Assembly (NCBI GenBank): GCA_030608985.1
Contig: JAUWDC010000114.1
Span: forward strand, 1 to 5,429
Reading direction: 5' to 3'
Length of the DNA stretch: 5,429 nucleotides
Source: Desulfobia sp.
Lineage (GTDB): Bacteria > Desulfobacterota > Desulfobulbia > Desulfobulbales > SURF-16
In this document: positions 1 to 5,429 of the stretch, in pieces
Position numbering within the stretch: position 1 is the first letter of the stretch
Layout: every line of letters begins with the position of its first letter
Made by a program: the position numbers and the translations under genes
Notes under the pieces: generated by a model
What the model was told of the DNA's origin: nothing
The model's database searches: none
Seen by the model: the letters and a program-made list of their open reading frames with translations, nothing else

Positions 1-1334
1 GGGTTCCCCAGGACGGCAGGATAAAAATGCGTATCGGCCGCAACAAGGTTGTCGATTTTCGTGTGTCAACTCTCCCTACGCTTTATGGAGAAAGTATAGT
101 TCTTCGTATCCTGGATAAATCTTCGTTGAATGTTGATTTGACCAAACTTGGATTTGAGCCTGAAACATATACTTCATTAAAAAGATGTCTGACCAGACCC
201 CAGGGTCTCCTTCTTGTAACAGGTCCAACAGGTAGCGGTAAGACGGTTACTCTCTATTCTGCTTTGAATTCTCTTAATAAAGAGGACACCAAAATTCTTA
301 CCGCTGAAGATCCGGTGGAGTTTAACTTTAAGGGCATTAACCAGGTTAATGTGCACCAGGAAGTGGGAATGACTTTTCCTGCGGCACTGAAAGCTTTCCT
401 TCGGCAAGATCCTGATATTATCATGGTTGGTGAGATTCGTGATATAGAGACGGCTGAGATTGCTATTAAGGCAGCTATGACCGGCCATCTGGTTTTTTCT
501 ACCTTGCATACCAATGACTGCCCTGCAACTATAGGCCGTATGATTGATATAGGCATACAATCTTTTATGCTTGCGGCATCGCTCACCATGGTGCAGTCAC
601 AGCGCTTGGGGAGGCGGTTGTGTCCTGAGTGTAGGACGCCCATGACCCTTCCTGATGAAAAAGAATTGCTTGAGCAGGGTTTTTCTGAAGAGGACTTGGG
701 CGATTTGACTCTTTATCAACCGAAAGGCTGTCCCCTGTGTCGTGGCGGCGGCTATAAAGGTCGGGTTGGCTTTTTTGAGTTGATGGAGATAACTGATGAG
801 GTTGCTAAGGCGATTAATGCTGAGGTCCCTGAGGATCAGCTCCGCAAGGTAGCAATGCAGGAAGGAATGGTTCCGCTGAGAAATGCGGCAATCAAGAAAG
901 CTATACAGGGCGTTACCAGCTATAATGAAATTTTGCGTCGCACGGTCATTACAGAAGAAAGTCTTCCTGCATATCTGGTTAACCCTGATATTGAATTTTA
1001 TGAAGATGGTGATACAATTATACGGCAGGGAAATACGGACATTGATTTTTTTCAGCTTATTCAAGGTTCAGTAATGGTTGTTAAAGATGGCAAAAAGATA
1101 GCTGAAATTGCAGAGCCAAATGATTATTTTGGTGAGATGTCAGCAATATCCGGTGAGGCCAGGTCTGCTTCTATTCTGTCAAAAGGCCGTTCAAAAATTA
1201 AGCGTTATCCTGGTGATAAACTCATGGAAATCATTGAAAAGCATCCCCATGTTGCCAAACACTTGTTTACAACTTTGGTAAGTCGCTTGGGGCAGGCCAA
1301 CGATATAATTGTCAGACTGGCGGAAAACAGGTAG
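1..1334 (+). CDS. pilB: PilB/GspE-type assembly ATPase with C-terminal cyclic-nucleotide-binding domain (5' partial)
   Basis: This is the hexameric cytoplasmic ATPase that powers pilin or pseudopilin assembly in type IV pilus or type II secretion machines. The frame is already open at base 3 (VPQDGRIK, the family's PQDGRI motif), so the Met codon at 27 is internal and the N-terminal domain lies outside the window. Numbering from Met27, I see Walker A GPTGSGKT (66-73), Asp box TAEDPVEF (92-99), Walker B with DPDIIMVGEIRD (128-139), His box TGHLVFSTLHTND (152-164), and a CxxC...CxxC zinc site (Cys199, 202, 235, 238). These fit PilB somewhat better than GspE, but the symbol is tentative. After a short linker, residues about 318-435 form a cNMP-binding domain with phosphate-cassette signature FGEMSAISGEARSAS (Glu370, Arg379). 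No helix-turn-helix follows, so it is not a transcription factor. The fusion is in one uninterrupted frame. It suggests gating of the motor by a nucleotide second messenger, which is inference. It is separated from folD by 467 bases and is probably a different transcript. Confidence 0.9.
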   Translation, partial: VPQDGRIKMRIGRNKVVDFRVSTLPTLYGESIVLRILDKSSLNVDLTKLGFEPETYTSLKRCLTRPQGLLLVTGPTGSGKTVTLYSALNSLNKEDTKILTAEDPVEFNFKGINQVNVHQEVGMTFPAALKAFLRQDPDIIMVGEIRDIETAEIAIKAAMTGHLVFSTLHTNDCPATIGRMIDIGIQSFMLAASLTMVQSQRLGRRLCPECRTPMTLPDEKELLEQGFSEEDLGDLTLYQPKGCPLCRGGGYKGRVGFFELMEITDEVAKAINAEVPEDQLRKVAMQEGMVPLRNAAIKKAIQGVTSYNEILRRTVITEESLPAYLVNPDIEFYEDGDTIIRQGNTDIDFFQLIQGSVMVVKDGKKIAEIAEPNDYFGEMSAISGEARSASILSKGRSKIKRYPGDKLMEIIEKHPHVAKHLFTTLVSRLGQANDIIVRLAENR

Positions 1335-1378
1335 CTTTTTTTTAAATATAATCTATATTCTCATCGCTTTTAGCATAG

Positions 1379-1410
1379 ATACCCTGGCCGTCTTACTTTC
1401 AACAGGGTGT
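1379..1410. repeat. Inverted repeat / hairpin after pilB
   Basis: ATACCCTG (1379-1386) can pair with CAGGGTGT (1403-1410): seven Watson-Crick pairs and one G-U around a 16-base loop. It is not followed at once by a T-run (only TATTTTT about 10 bases later), so as a terminator it is weak. It may stabilise the 3' end of the pilB transcript or be part of a two-hairpin 3' end with the structure at 1440-1494. Confidence 0.4.
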
Positions 1411-1439
1411 GTCCTCCGGTATTTTTCATTTCATAAAAA

Positions 1440-1494
1440 GGGAAATCGTCACTGAGTTTCTCTTGAATCTTCGAACTTATTCCCCTCTTTTTTT
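1440..1494 (+). terminator. Candidate intrinsic terminator for pilB
   Basis: GGGAA (1440-1444) pairs with TTCCC (1480-1484). Inside it, TGAGTTT (1453-1459) can pair with GAACTTA (1473-1479), allowing two G-U pairs, with an 8-base bulge on the 5' side. The stem is followed by CTC and seven Ts (1488-1494). The order stem then U-tract is right for a rho-independent terminator, and the place is right to end the pilB transcript before the folD promoter. The stem is however imperfect and the T-run starts three bases late, so this is only a candidate. Confidence 0.35.
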
Positions 1495-1545
1495 GTCTAC
1501 TATCTATCAAGTTGTTGTTTTGTGGCGATTATGACTTTTTTTGAG

Positions 1546-1570
1546 TTTTCTTTGTCCACATTGAAGAAAA
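1546..1570. repeat. AT-rich inverted repeat (hairpin)
   Basis: TTTTCTTTG (1546-1554) can pair with TTGAAGAAAA (1562-1570 side), nine pairs including two G-U, around a 7-base loop. The pairing may continue past a GAG bulge through Ts at 1540-1542 and As at 1571-1573. No T-run follows on either strand, so it does not read as a terminator. It could be bent or easily melted DNA upstream of the promoter region. Confidence 0.3.
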
Positions 1571-1622
1571 AAATGATCATTAAGTTGTTAAATTCTTATA
1601 AAAAATGGTTGCAAAAGTGCGG

Positions 1623-1640
1623 CGAATATTATTATATTCG
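1623..1640. repeat. Perfect inverted repeat CGAATAT-N4-ATATTCG
   Basis: Arms at 1623-1629 and 1634-1640 are exact reverse complements of 7 bases with a 4-base spacer. The position, about 60-80 bases upstream of the folD -35 element, and the operator-like size suggest a dimeric regulator site; an RNA hairpin is also possible if transcription starts upstream. It shares three bases with the next repeat. No known regulator consensus could be assigned. Confidence 0.45.
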
Positions 1641-1657
1641 ATAACTTAATTTATCGA
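1638..1657. repeat. Perfect inverted repeat TCGATAA-N6-TTATCGA
   Basis: Arms at 1638-1644 and 1651-1657 are exact 7-base reverse complements with the 6-base spacer CTTAAT. It overlaps the right arm of the preceding repeat (TCG shared), so two dimers could not easily fill both sites at once. Alternatively, in RNA, the two hairpins would exclude each other. Confidence 0.45.
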
Positions 1658-1678
1658 CTTGTAATCGGTTAATTAAGT
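1644..1678. repeat. Overlapping inverted repeat ACTTAAT ... ATTAAGT
   Basis: ACTTAAT (1644-1650) is the reverse complement of ATTAAGT (1672-1678), 21 bases apart. The left arm is essentially the spacer of the preceding repeat, and the right arm includes the palindrome TTAATTAA (1669-1676). In AT-rich DNA a 7-base pair like this can arise by chance. Its interest is that it interlocks with two other repeats. Confidence 0.3.
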
Positions 1679-1699
1679 ACCTTGCAACTATCCATCCTG

Positions 1700-1715
1700 C
1701 CTGACTCTGGTCAGG
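1700..1715. promoter_or_regulatory. Operator-like inverted repeat over the folD -35 region
   Basis: CCTGAC (1700-1705), spacer TCTG, GTCAGG (1710-1715) is a perfect 6-4-6 dyad. It covers the -35 element of the promoter just downstream, the usual place for a repressor or a class II activator. It does not fit the spacing of CRP, FNR or CooA sites (TG-N12-CA between conserved pairs; here N8). The regulator is unknown. It is the most GC-rich patch in its neighbourhood, which makes chance pairing less likely. Confidence 0.5.
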
Positions 1716-1728
1716 TTCACTTTATAAT
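1701..1728 (+). promoter_or_regulatory. Sigma70-type promoter of the folD-cooS-metF unit
   Basis: A perfect -10 hexamer TATAAT lies at 1723-1728. A -35 candidate CTGACT at 1701-1706 matches four of six TTGACA bases with a 16-base spacer. Transcription would start near 1734-1736, giving a leader of about 67 bases to the folD start. No other promoter of similar quality is seen before folD, and none is needed for cooS and metF because their gaps are short. The start site itself is inferred. Confidence 0.6.
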
Positions 1729-1801
1729 TTGCGAAAAGACATCAAAATGATTTTTGCTAATTGTCACCTCACTATAAGACTTAAACCCCTAAGGAGTACT
1801 T

Positions 1802-2689
1802 ATGAGTGCCAAAATTATCAGCGGAACCGAAACCGCTAAAGCCATTCGGGAAGAATTGAAAGTTGAAGTCGCCGAGTTAACTGAAAAACATAACATTGTC
1901 CCTGGTCTTGTAACCATACTTGTTGGCGAAGACCCAGCCTCCCAATCTTACGTGGCTGCCAAAAACAAAACTGCCCACGCTCTTGGAATTCACTCCGAAC
2001 AGGTGACTCTTGATGCTGATACCAGTGAAGAGGATCTGCTGGCACTTGTTGAAAAATATAACAACGATGACAAAATTAATGGCATTCTTGTTCAATTACC
2101 GCTACCGAAGCATATTGACGATAATAAAGTGTTGACCGCCATTAATCCTGATAAGGATGTAGATGGTTTCCATCCTATTAATGTAGGTAGGATGGTGCTT
2201 GGTGAAAAATGTTTTCTCCCTTGTACTCCCCACGGCGTGCTTGAACTTCTTGCTCGATCAGGCACAGAAACCAGCGGTGCGGAGGTCGTTGTTGTTGGCC
2301 GCAGCAATATTGTTGGTAAGCCTATGGTAAATCTCATGCTTCAAAAACGGCCGTCAGGAAACAGCACCGTCACTGTCTGTCATACCCGTACCAAGGATTT
2401 GACCTTCCACACCAAGAGGGCTGATATTATCATTGCTGCTGCAGGTGTGCCCAAAATGATCACCGCAGACATGGTTAAAGAAGGTGTTGTTGTTATTGAT
2501 GTTGGTGTGAATCGCATCGGCAAGGCAGCATCCGGCAAGGCAATTCTTGCAGGTGATGTTGATTTTGATTCAGTGAAGGAAAAAGCTGCAGCCATTACTC
2601 CTGTACCAGGCGGGGTAGGGCCGATGACAATAACCATGTTGATGAAAAACACAGTACAGGCAGCCAAGCAGGCCGCTGGATTGATATAA
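1802..2689 (+). CDS. folD: Bifunctional methylene-THF dehydrogenase / methenyl-THF cyclohydrolase FolD
   Basis: FolD is a soluble cytoplasmic dimer that oxidises 5,10-methylene-THF to methenyl-THF with NAD(P) and hydrolyses the latter to 10-formyl-THF. In the Wood-Ljungdahl pathway the same steps run in either direction. The 295-residue length is normal for the family. Visible motifs are the catalytic YVAAKNK (Tyr50, Lys54), GILVQLPLP (94-102, Gln98), DVDGFHP (119-125, Asp121), PCTPHG (140-145), the Rossmann-type cofactor segment VVVVGRSNIVGKP (162-174), TVTVCHTRT (189-197), VVIDVGVNR (229-238) and the signature TPVPGGVGPMT (266-276). A small insertion (KRPSGN, 182-187) precedes the TVTVCH strand. 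The start is fixed by AAGGAG at 1791-1796, five bases before ATG. It is the first gene after the promoter at 1701-1728, with cooS starting 20 bases after its stop. This placement suggests use in C1 metabolism as well as purine supply. Confidence 0.97.
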   Translation: MSAKIISGTETAKAIREELKVEVAELTEKHNIVPGLVTILVGEDPASQSYVAAKNKTAHALGIHSEQVTLDADTSEEDLLALVEKYNNDDKINGILVQLPLPKHIDDNKVLTAINPDKDVDGFHPINVGRMVLGEKCFLPCTPHGVLELLARSGTETSGAEVVVVGRSNIVGKPMVNLMLQKRPSGNSTVTVCHTRTKDLTFHTKRADIIIAAAGVPKMITADMVKEGVVVIDVGVNRIGKAASGKAILAGDVDFDSVKEKAAAITPVPGGVGPMTITMLMKNTVQAAKQAAGLI

Positions 2690-2709
2690 CTATTTAGGGG
2701 GTATTAAAA

Positions 2710-4707
2710 ATGGCAATCTCACGAAACGGATGTGAAGGGTGTAACGATATCACCTGTCCCTCCACTATAGATGTTCTTTCTAAGGATATCGCCAAAAATG
2801 TTATAACCGCTCATGACAGGGTTCAAATGCGAGGCATGGAAGCCTGCCTGTTCGGCTCTACAGGTACATGTTGCAGGGTTTGTAATATGGGGCCATGCCA
2901 GATAATTGATGGTGTTGATGAAATGATAGGTGTTTGTGGCGCTACAGCTGATACGGTAGCTGCCAGGAATTATGCTCGAGCAATTGCAGCTGGTGCAGCA
3001 GCCCATACTGACCATGCTCGCGAGATGATTAGGGGATTTATTGAAACAGCTAAGGGGAACTCACCTCATGAAATAAAAGATGAAGCCAAGCTGGCGACCA
3101 TGGCGGAGGTCTTTGGGGTAGAGACAGAAGGTAAAGACAAAAATGAGATAGCTCTTGAGATTGGGGAACTGGCCTTGGCTGATTTCGGAAGCCAGACTGA
3201 TGAGCCAATAACCATGCTTAAAAGAGCCCCGGCCAAACGTCAGGAGCTCTGGAAAAGATTAGGTGTTGAGCCCCGCGGTATTGATCGTGAAATTGTAGAA
3301 ATAATGCATCGTACCCATATGGGCGTTGACCAGTATTACAAAAATATCATGCTCCAGGGTGCCCGCGCCTCCCTTGCTGATGGCTGGGGCTCTTCCATGC
3401 TCTCCACTGAGTTGACCGATATTATGTTTGGCACCCCTAAACCAATCAGGTCTACAGTTGATATAGGTGTACTGCGAGCTGATAGTGTCAATGTGACTGT
3501 ACATGGTCACGAGCCTCTTCTTGCAGAGGCTCTCTGTATGGCCGCAACCGATGAAGAGATCGTCGCTCTTGCCAAAAAAGCCGGAGCCAAAGGGGTAAAT
3601 TTGGCTGGTGTCTGTTGTACTGGTAATGAGATACTTATGCGTCGCGGCGTTCCTGTAGCTGCTGGTTTCATACAACAGGAAGTAGTCCTCGCGACTGGTG
3701 CAGTAGAAGCCATGGTTGTTGACGTTCAGTGCATCATGCAGTCAGTTCAAGAAGTGTCCAAGTCATTCCATACAGATATTATTACCACAAACTATCGCGC
3801 GAAGATTGACGGGGCCACTCATATTCAATTTGATGAGGAAGCACCACTCGAAAGTGCCAAGGAAATTCTTAAAAAAGCAATAGGCAATTTCAAAAAACGT
3901 GGTGATTTTTATATCCCTCAAGAGAAAAAGCTGGATGTTGTTGTAGGGTTCAGCCATGAGACTGTAAATTATATGCTCGGTGGACGTTTCAGGAACAGCT
4001 ATCGCCCCCTCAATGATGCCATTATTAGCGGTCGTATTCGCGGAATTGGTGCAATCGTTGGTTGTGATAACTATAAAATGCCTGACAATCATCATGAAAT
4101 TGTTGCCAGGGAGCTTATAAAGAATGATGTCCTCGTACTTGCCACAGGGTGTGCGGCAACTGGTCTCGGCCGTGTGGGGCTTCTTACTCCGGAAGCAGCC
4201 AGTGAGGCAGGTCCAGGTCTGGCTGAGGTGTGCGCGACTGTTGGTATGCCACCAGTACTCCACTGTGGTTCCTGTGTTGATAACAGTCGACTTCTCATAG
4301 CTGCCACTGCAATGGTTAAAGAAGGCGGACTTGGAGAAGACATTTGTGATCTTCCTCTTGCCGGTACCGCCCCTTCCTGGATGAGTGAAAAGGCTGTTGC
4401 CATTGGCCAGTATTTTGTTACCAGCGGTGCGTATGTCGTATTCCAGAATTTGCCGATCACTGGTTCCAAAAAGTTCCATAAGTTCATGGCTGAAGAGATG
4501 GAAGAGATTTACGGCGGCAGATGGGATATTGAAGAAGATCCTCTGAAGTTAGCACAAAAAATGATTGCCCATATAGATAAGAAACGGGCAGAGCTTGGCA
4601 TTGATAAACAGCGTGAGAGGGTTCTTTTTGATATGGAAATGCGTCGTGATTTGGGTACTGGCGGTTTAACAGATGCCGGCTGTCACGGTGGTCCTCCTGA
4701 AAAATAA
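2710..4707 (+). CDS. cooS: Anaerobic nickel-iron carbon monoxide dehydrogenase, catalytic subunit CooS/AcsA
   Basis: CooS is a homodimeric enzyme interconverting CO and CO2 plus two electrons. With acetyl-CoA synthase it supplies the carbonyl group of acetyl-CoA. The 665 residues are about the usual length. Cluster D/B cysteines are Cys46, Cys54, Cys55, Cys58, Cys63 and Cys76 (CX7CCX2CX4CX12C). The CX7C spacing of cluster D matches the 4Fe-4S type rather than the CX2C/2Fe-2S type known in Desulfovibrio vulgaris. The C-cluster ligands appear complete: His267 (VHGHEP), Cys303 (GVCCTGNE), Cys341 (DVQC), Cys452 (GCDN), Cys481 (ATGCAATG) and Cys522 (GSCVDNSR), plus the acid-base Lys561 in SEKA. 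It is therefore expected to be active. Oddities are extra cysteines at 8, 11 and 16 and at 519, and a shorter stretch between Cys481 and Cys522 than I recall for C. hydrogenoformans CODH-II. The start is supported by AGGGGG at 2696-2701. No cooF, cooC or acsB is in view, so the electron partner is unknown. It lies between two methyl-branch genes, favouring a Wood-Ljungdahl role over stand-alone CO oxidation. Confidence 0.96.
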   Translation: MAISRNGCEGCNDITCPSTIDVLSKDIAKNVITAHDRVQMRGMEACLFGSTGTCCRVCNMGPCQIIDGVDEMIGVCGATADTVAARNYARAIAAGAAAHTDHAREMIRGFIETAKGNSPHEIKDEAKLATMAEVFGVETEGKDKNEIALEIGELALADFGSQTDEPITMLKRAPAKRQELWKRLGVEPRGIDREIVEIMHRTHMGVDQYYKNIMLQGARASLADGWGSSMLSTELTDIMFGTPKPIRSTVDIGVLRADSVNVTVHGHEPLLAEALCMAATDEEIVALAKKAGAKGVNLAGVCCTGNEILMRRGVPVAAGFIQQEVVLATGAVEAMVVDVQCIMQSVQEVSKSFHTDIITTNYRAKIDGATHIQFDEEAPLESAKEILKKAIGNFKKRGDFYIPQEKKLDVVVGFSHETVNYMLGGRFRNSYRPLNDAIISGRIRGIGAIVGCDNYKMPDNHHEIVARELIKNDVLVLATGCAATGLGRVGLLTPEAASEAGPGLAEVCATVGMPPVLHCGSCVDNSRLLIAATAMVKEGGLGEDICDLPLAGTAPSWMSEKAVAIGQYFVTSGAYVVFQNLPITGSKKFHKFMAEEMEEIYGGRWDIEEDPLKLAQKMIAHIDKKRAELGIDKQRERVLFDMEMRRDLGTGGLTDAGCHGGPPEK

Positions 4708-4747
4708 ACTGTTTCAATATTAATTCTTCCAGAAAGGATATAACCGA

Positions 4748-5429
4748 ATGAAATCGGGAAGTCGTTTAGAAAGAGTTCTGACATCAGGTGAATTTGCGGT
4801 GACCGGGGAACTCGGGCCACCCAAAAACAGCGATCCTGAAGTAGTCAGAAAAAAGGCGCGGATCCTAAAAGGACATGTGGATGCAGTAAACATTACTGAT
4901 TGCCAGACTGCCATAGTCAGGATGTCAAGTATAAGTGCCGGCTTAATTGCACAGCAGGAAGGTGTTGAGCCGGTAATCCAGATGACTTGCAGAGACCGTA
5001 ACAGGATCATGATGCAGAGTGATATCCTTGGTGCTTCGGCGCTAGGATTGAAGAATTTGCTCTGTCTCACTGGTGATCATCAAAAATTCGGCAATCACCC
5101 TGGATCAAAAGGGGTGTTTGATATGGACTCCATACAGCTTCTTGGCATGGCACGAGACATGCGAGATAAGAACAAATTTCAGTGTGGAGAAGACATTAAG
5201 CCTGAAGGACCGAAGATGTTTTTCGGCTGTGCCGCGAATCCATTTGCGAACCCATTTGAATATAGAGCACCCCGCCTTGCCAAGAAAGTAGCAAATGGTG
5301 CTGATTTTGTCCAAACTCAGCTTATCTATAATATAGAAAAGTTTGCGAAATTCATGGAGATGTGTCGGGATCTGGGTATTACTGAAAAAACATATATTTT
5401 AGCAGGTGTTACTCCTCCTAAATCTGTAG
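4748..5429 (+). CDS. metF: Methylenetetrahydrofolate reductase MetF (3' partial)
   Basis: MetF reduces 5,10-methylene-THF to 5-methyl-THF (or the reverse) in the cytoplasm using a flavin. It is the last step of the methyl branch before transfer to the corrinoid protein. The frame is open from ATG 4748 to the window edge, giving 227 codons of a protein usually near 290-300 residues. Visible family features are VTGELGPPK with catalytic Glu21, VNITDCQTAIVRMSS (47-61), the flavin-site Asp in LTGDH (Asp110), FFGCAANPF (158-166) and the substrate-site Gln191 in FVQTQLIYNIEKF. The start is fixed by AGAAAGGA at 4731-4738, nine bases upstream. It follows the cooS stop by 40 bases without a terminator, so co-transcription is likely. 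In acetogens and many sulfate reducers MetF works with MetV or with Rnf/Hdr-like partners. None is visible here because the window ends. The sequence is of the short bacterial MetF type seen in acetyl-CoA-pathway clusters, which is a judgement from memory. Confidence 0.93.
   Translation, partial: MKSGSRLERVLTSGEFAVTGELGPPKNSDPEVVRKKARILKGHVDAVNITDCQTAIVRMSSISAGLIAQQEGVEPVIQMTCRDRNRIMMQSDILGASALGLKNLLCLTGDHQKFGNHPGSKGVFDMDSIQLLGMARDMRDKNKFQCGEDIKPEGPKMFFGCAANPFANPFEYRAPRLAKKVANGADFVQTQLIYNIEKFAKFMEMCRDLGITEKTYILAGVTPPKSV

Larger units (their letters stand above)
1335..1801. other. Structured AT-rich intergenic region between pilB and folD
   Basis: These 467 bases contain no convincing protein or stable RNA gene. 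The first half is T-rich: an 8-T run directly after the pilB stop (1336-1343) lacks a proper stem before it, and a 7-T run at 1488-1494 follows a weak stem. The second half is A/T-rich and carries several inverted repeats, followed by a promoter and an untranslated leader of about 67 bases ending in an AAGGAG ribosome binding site for folD. I see no match to THF or cyclic-di-GMP riboswitch consensus sequences as I remember them. The separate parts are listed individually. Confidence 0.8.

Noticed and set aside
883..1074. Alternative + strand frame overlapping the linker between the PilB and cNMP parts, considered as a sign of a frameshift fusion.
   Set aside because: The main frame is continuous through the junction with sensible residues on both sides, and the alternative frame shows no family features, so a true fusion is preferred.
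1336..1343. Eight-T run right after the pilB stop as an intrinsic terminator.
   Set aside because: Only about three base pairs (CTG/CAG) can form before it, too little for a terminator stem.
1606..1620. Sigma54-like element TGG...GTGC with the right GG-N10-GC spacing.
   Set aside because: Only the core GG and GC and a few other bases agree; CACG after the GG is absent. No enhancer-binding site or leader was recognised, and a better sigma70 promoter lies closer to folD.
1609..1638. Second sigma70-like promoter: TTGCAA with TATTAT or TATATT.
   Set aside because: Spacers are 15 or 18 bases with a 4/6 -35 box. In such AT-rich DNA -10-like hexamers are expected by chance. Not excluded, but not supportable as a feature.
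1531..1644. Small + strand open frame of 37 codons (start MTFFEFSLST, Lys-rich).
   Set aside because: There is no ribosome binding site before the ATG, the bases are low-complexity A/T with K/L/I/F codons, and the frame runs through the inverted repeats. A chance open frame fits better; conservation in relatives would change this.
1735..1801. Possible riboswitch (THF type) or CooA half-site TGTCA (1762-1766) in the folD leader.
   Set aside because: The leader is short, has no strong stem and no consensus core that I can recognise. The TGTCA has no matching second half at the required spacing.
3763..4479. Long minus-strand open frame (about 238 codons) inside cooS, and similar antisense frames elsewhere.
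   Set aside because: They lie opposite clearly conserved genes, have no family features or ribosome binding sites, and are explained by the codon bias of the true strand.
4775..4785. Short palindrome in metF resembling the folD dyad (CTGA-CA-TCAG).
   Set aside because: It is inside coding sequence, has a different spacer and shorter arms, and such short palindromes are frequent; not taken as a second operator.

Overview
The window looks like a piece of chromosome from an anaerobic, acetyl-CoA-pathway bacterium. The best guess is a Desulfobacterota (deltaproteobacterial) sulfate reducer or sulfur disproportionator, perhaps Desulfobulbales. This is inferred from a type IV pilus/type II secretion ATPase next to a FolD - anaerobic CO dehydrogenase - MetF set, and from the style of the proteins; no database comparison was possible. 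All genes are on the + strand.

Layout. (1) Positions 1-1334: the 3' part of a PilB/GspE-type assembly ATPase whose 5' end lies outside the window. Unusually, it carries a cyclic-nucleotide-binding (cNMP/CAP-ED-like) domain fused in frame after the ATPase and zinc-binding parts. (2) Positions 1335-1801: a 467-base AT- and T-rich intergenic region with no convincing gene. It holds a hairpin, a weak terminator candidate for the pilus gene, an AT-rich hairpin, a run of three overlapping inverted repeats, and then a good sigma70-type promoter (perfect TATAAT) whose -35 element is covered by a 6-4-6 inverted repeat. (3) Positions 1802-2689 folD, 2710-4707 cooS and 4748-5429 metF (running off the end). 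The gaps are 20 and 40 bases, each gene has a purine-rich ribosome binding site, and no terminator is visible between them, so they probably form one operon driven from the promoter at about 1701-1728.

How the genes work together. FolD interconverts 10-formyl-derived methenyl-THF and methylene-THF, and MetF interconverts methylene-THF and methyl-THF: two successive steps of the methyl branch of the Wood-Ljungdahl pathway. CooS is the nickel-iron CO dehydrogenase that interconverts CO2 and CO, the carbonyl branch. The set is therefore a compact C1 module that can run towards CO2 fixation or acetate oxidation. The acetyl-CoA synthase (acsB), the corrinoid protein genes, MetV, formyl-THF ligase and a nickel-insertion ATPase (cooC) are not in this window, though metF is cut and genes may follow.

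The catalytic genes are recognisable families. The points most worth a second look are the PilB-cNMP fusion, the densely structured upstream region of folD, and some cysteine features of CooS. I found no mobile element, CRISPR array, tRNA or rRNA.
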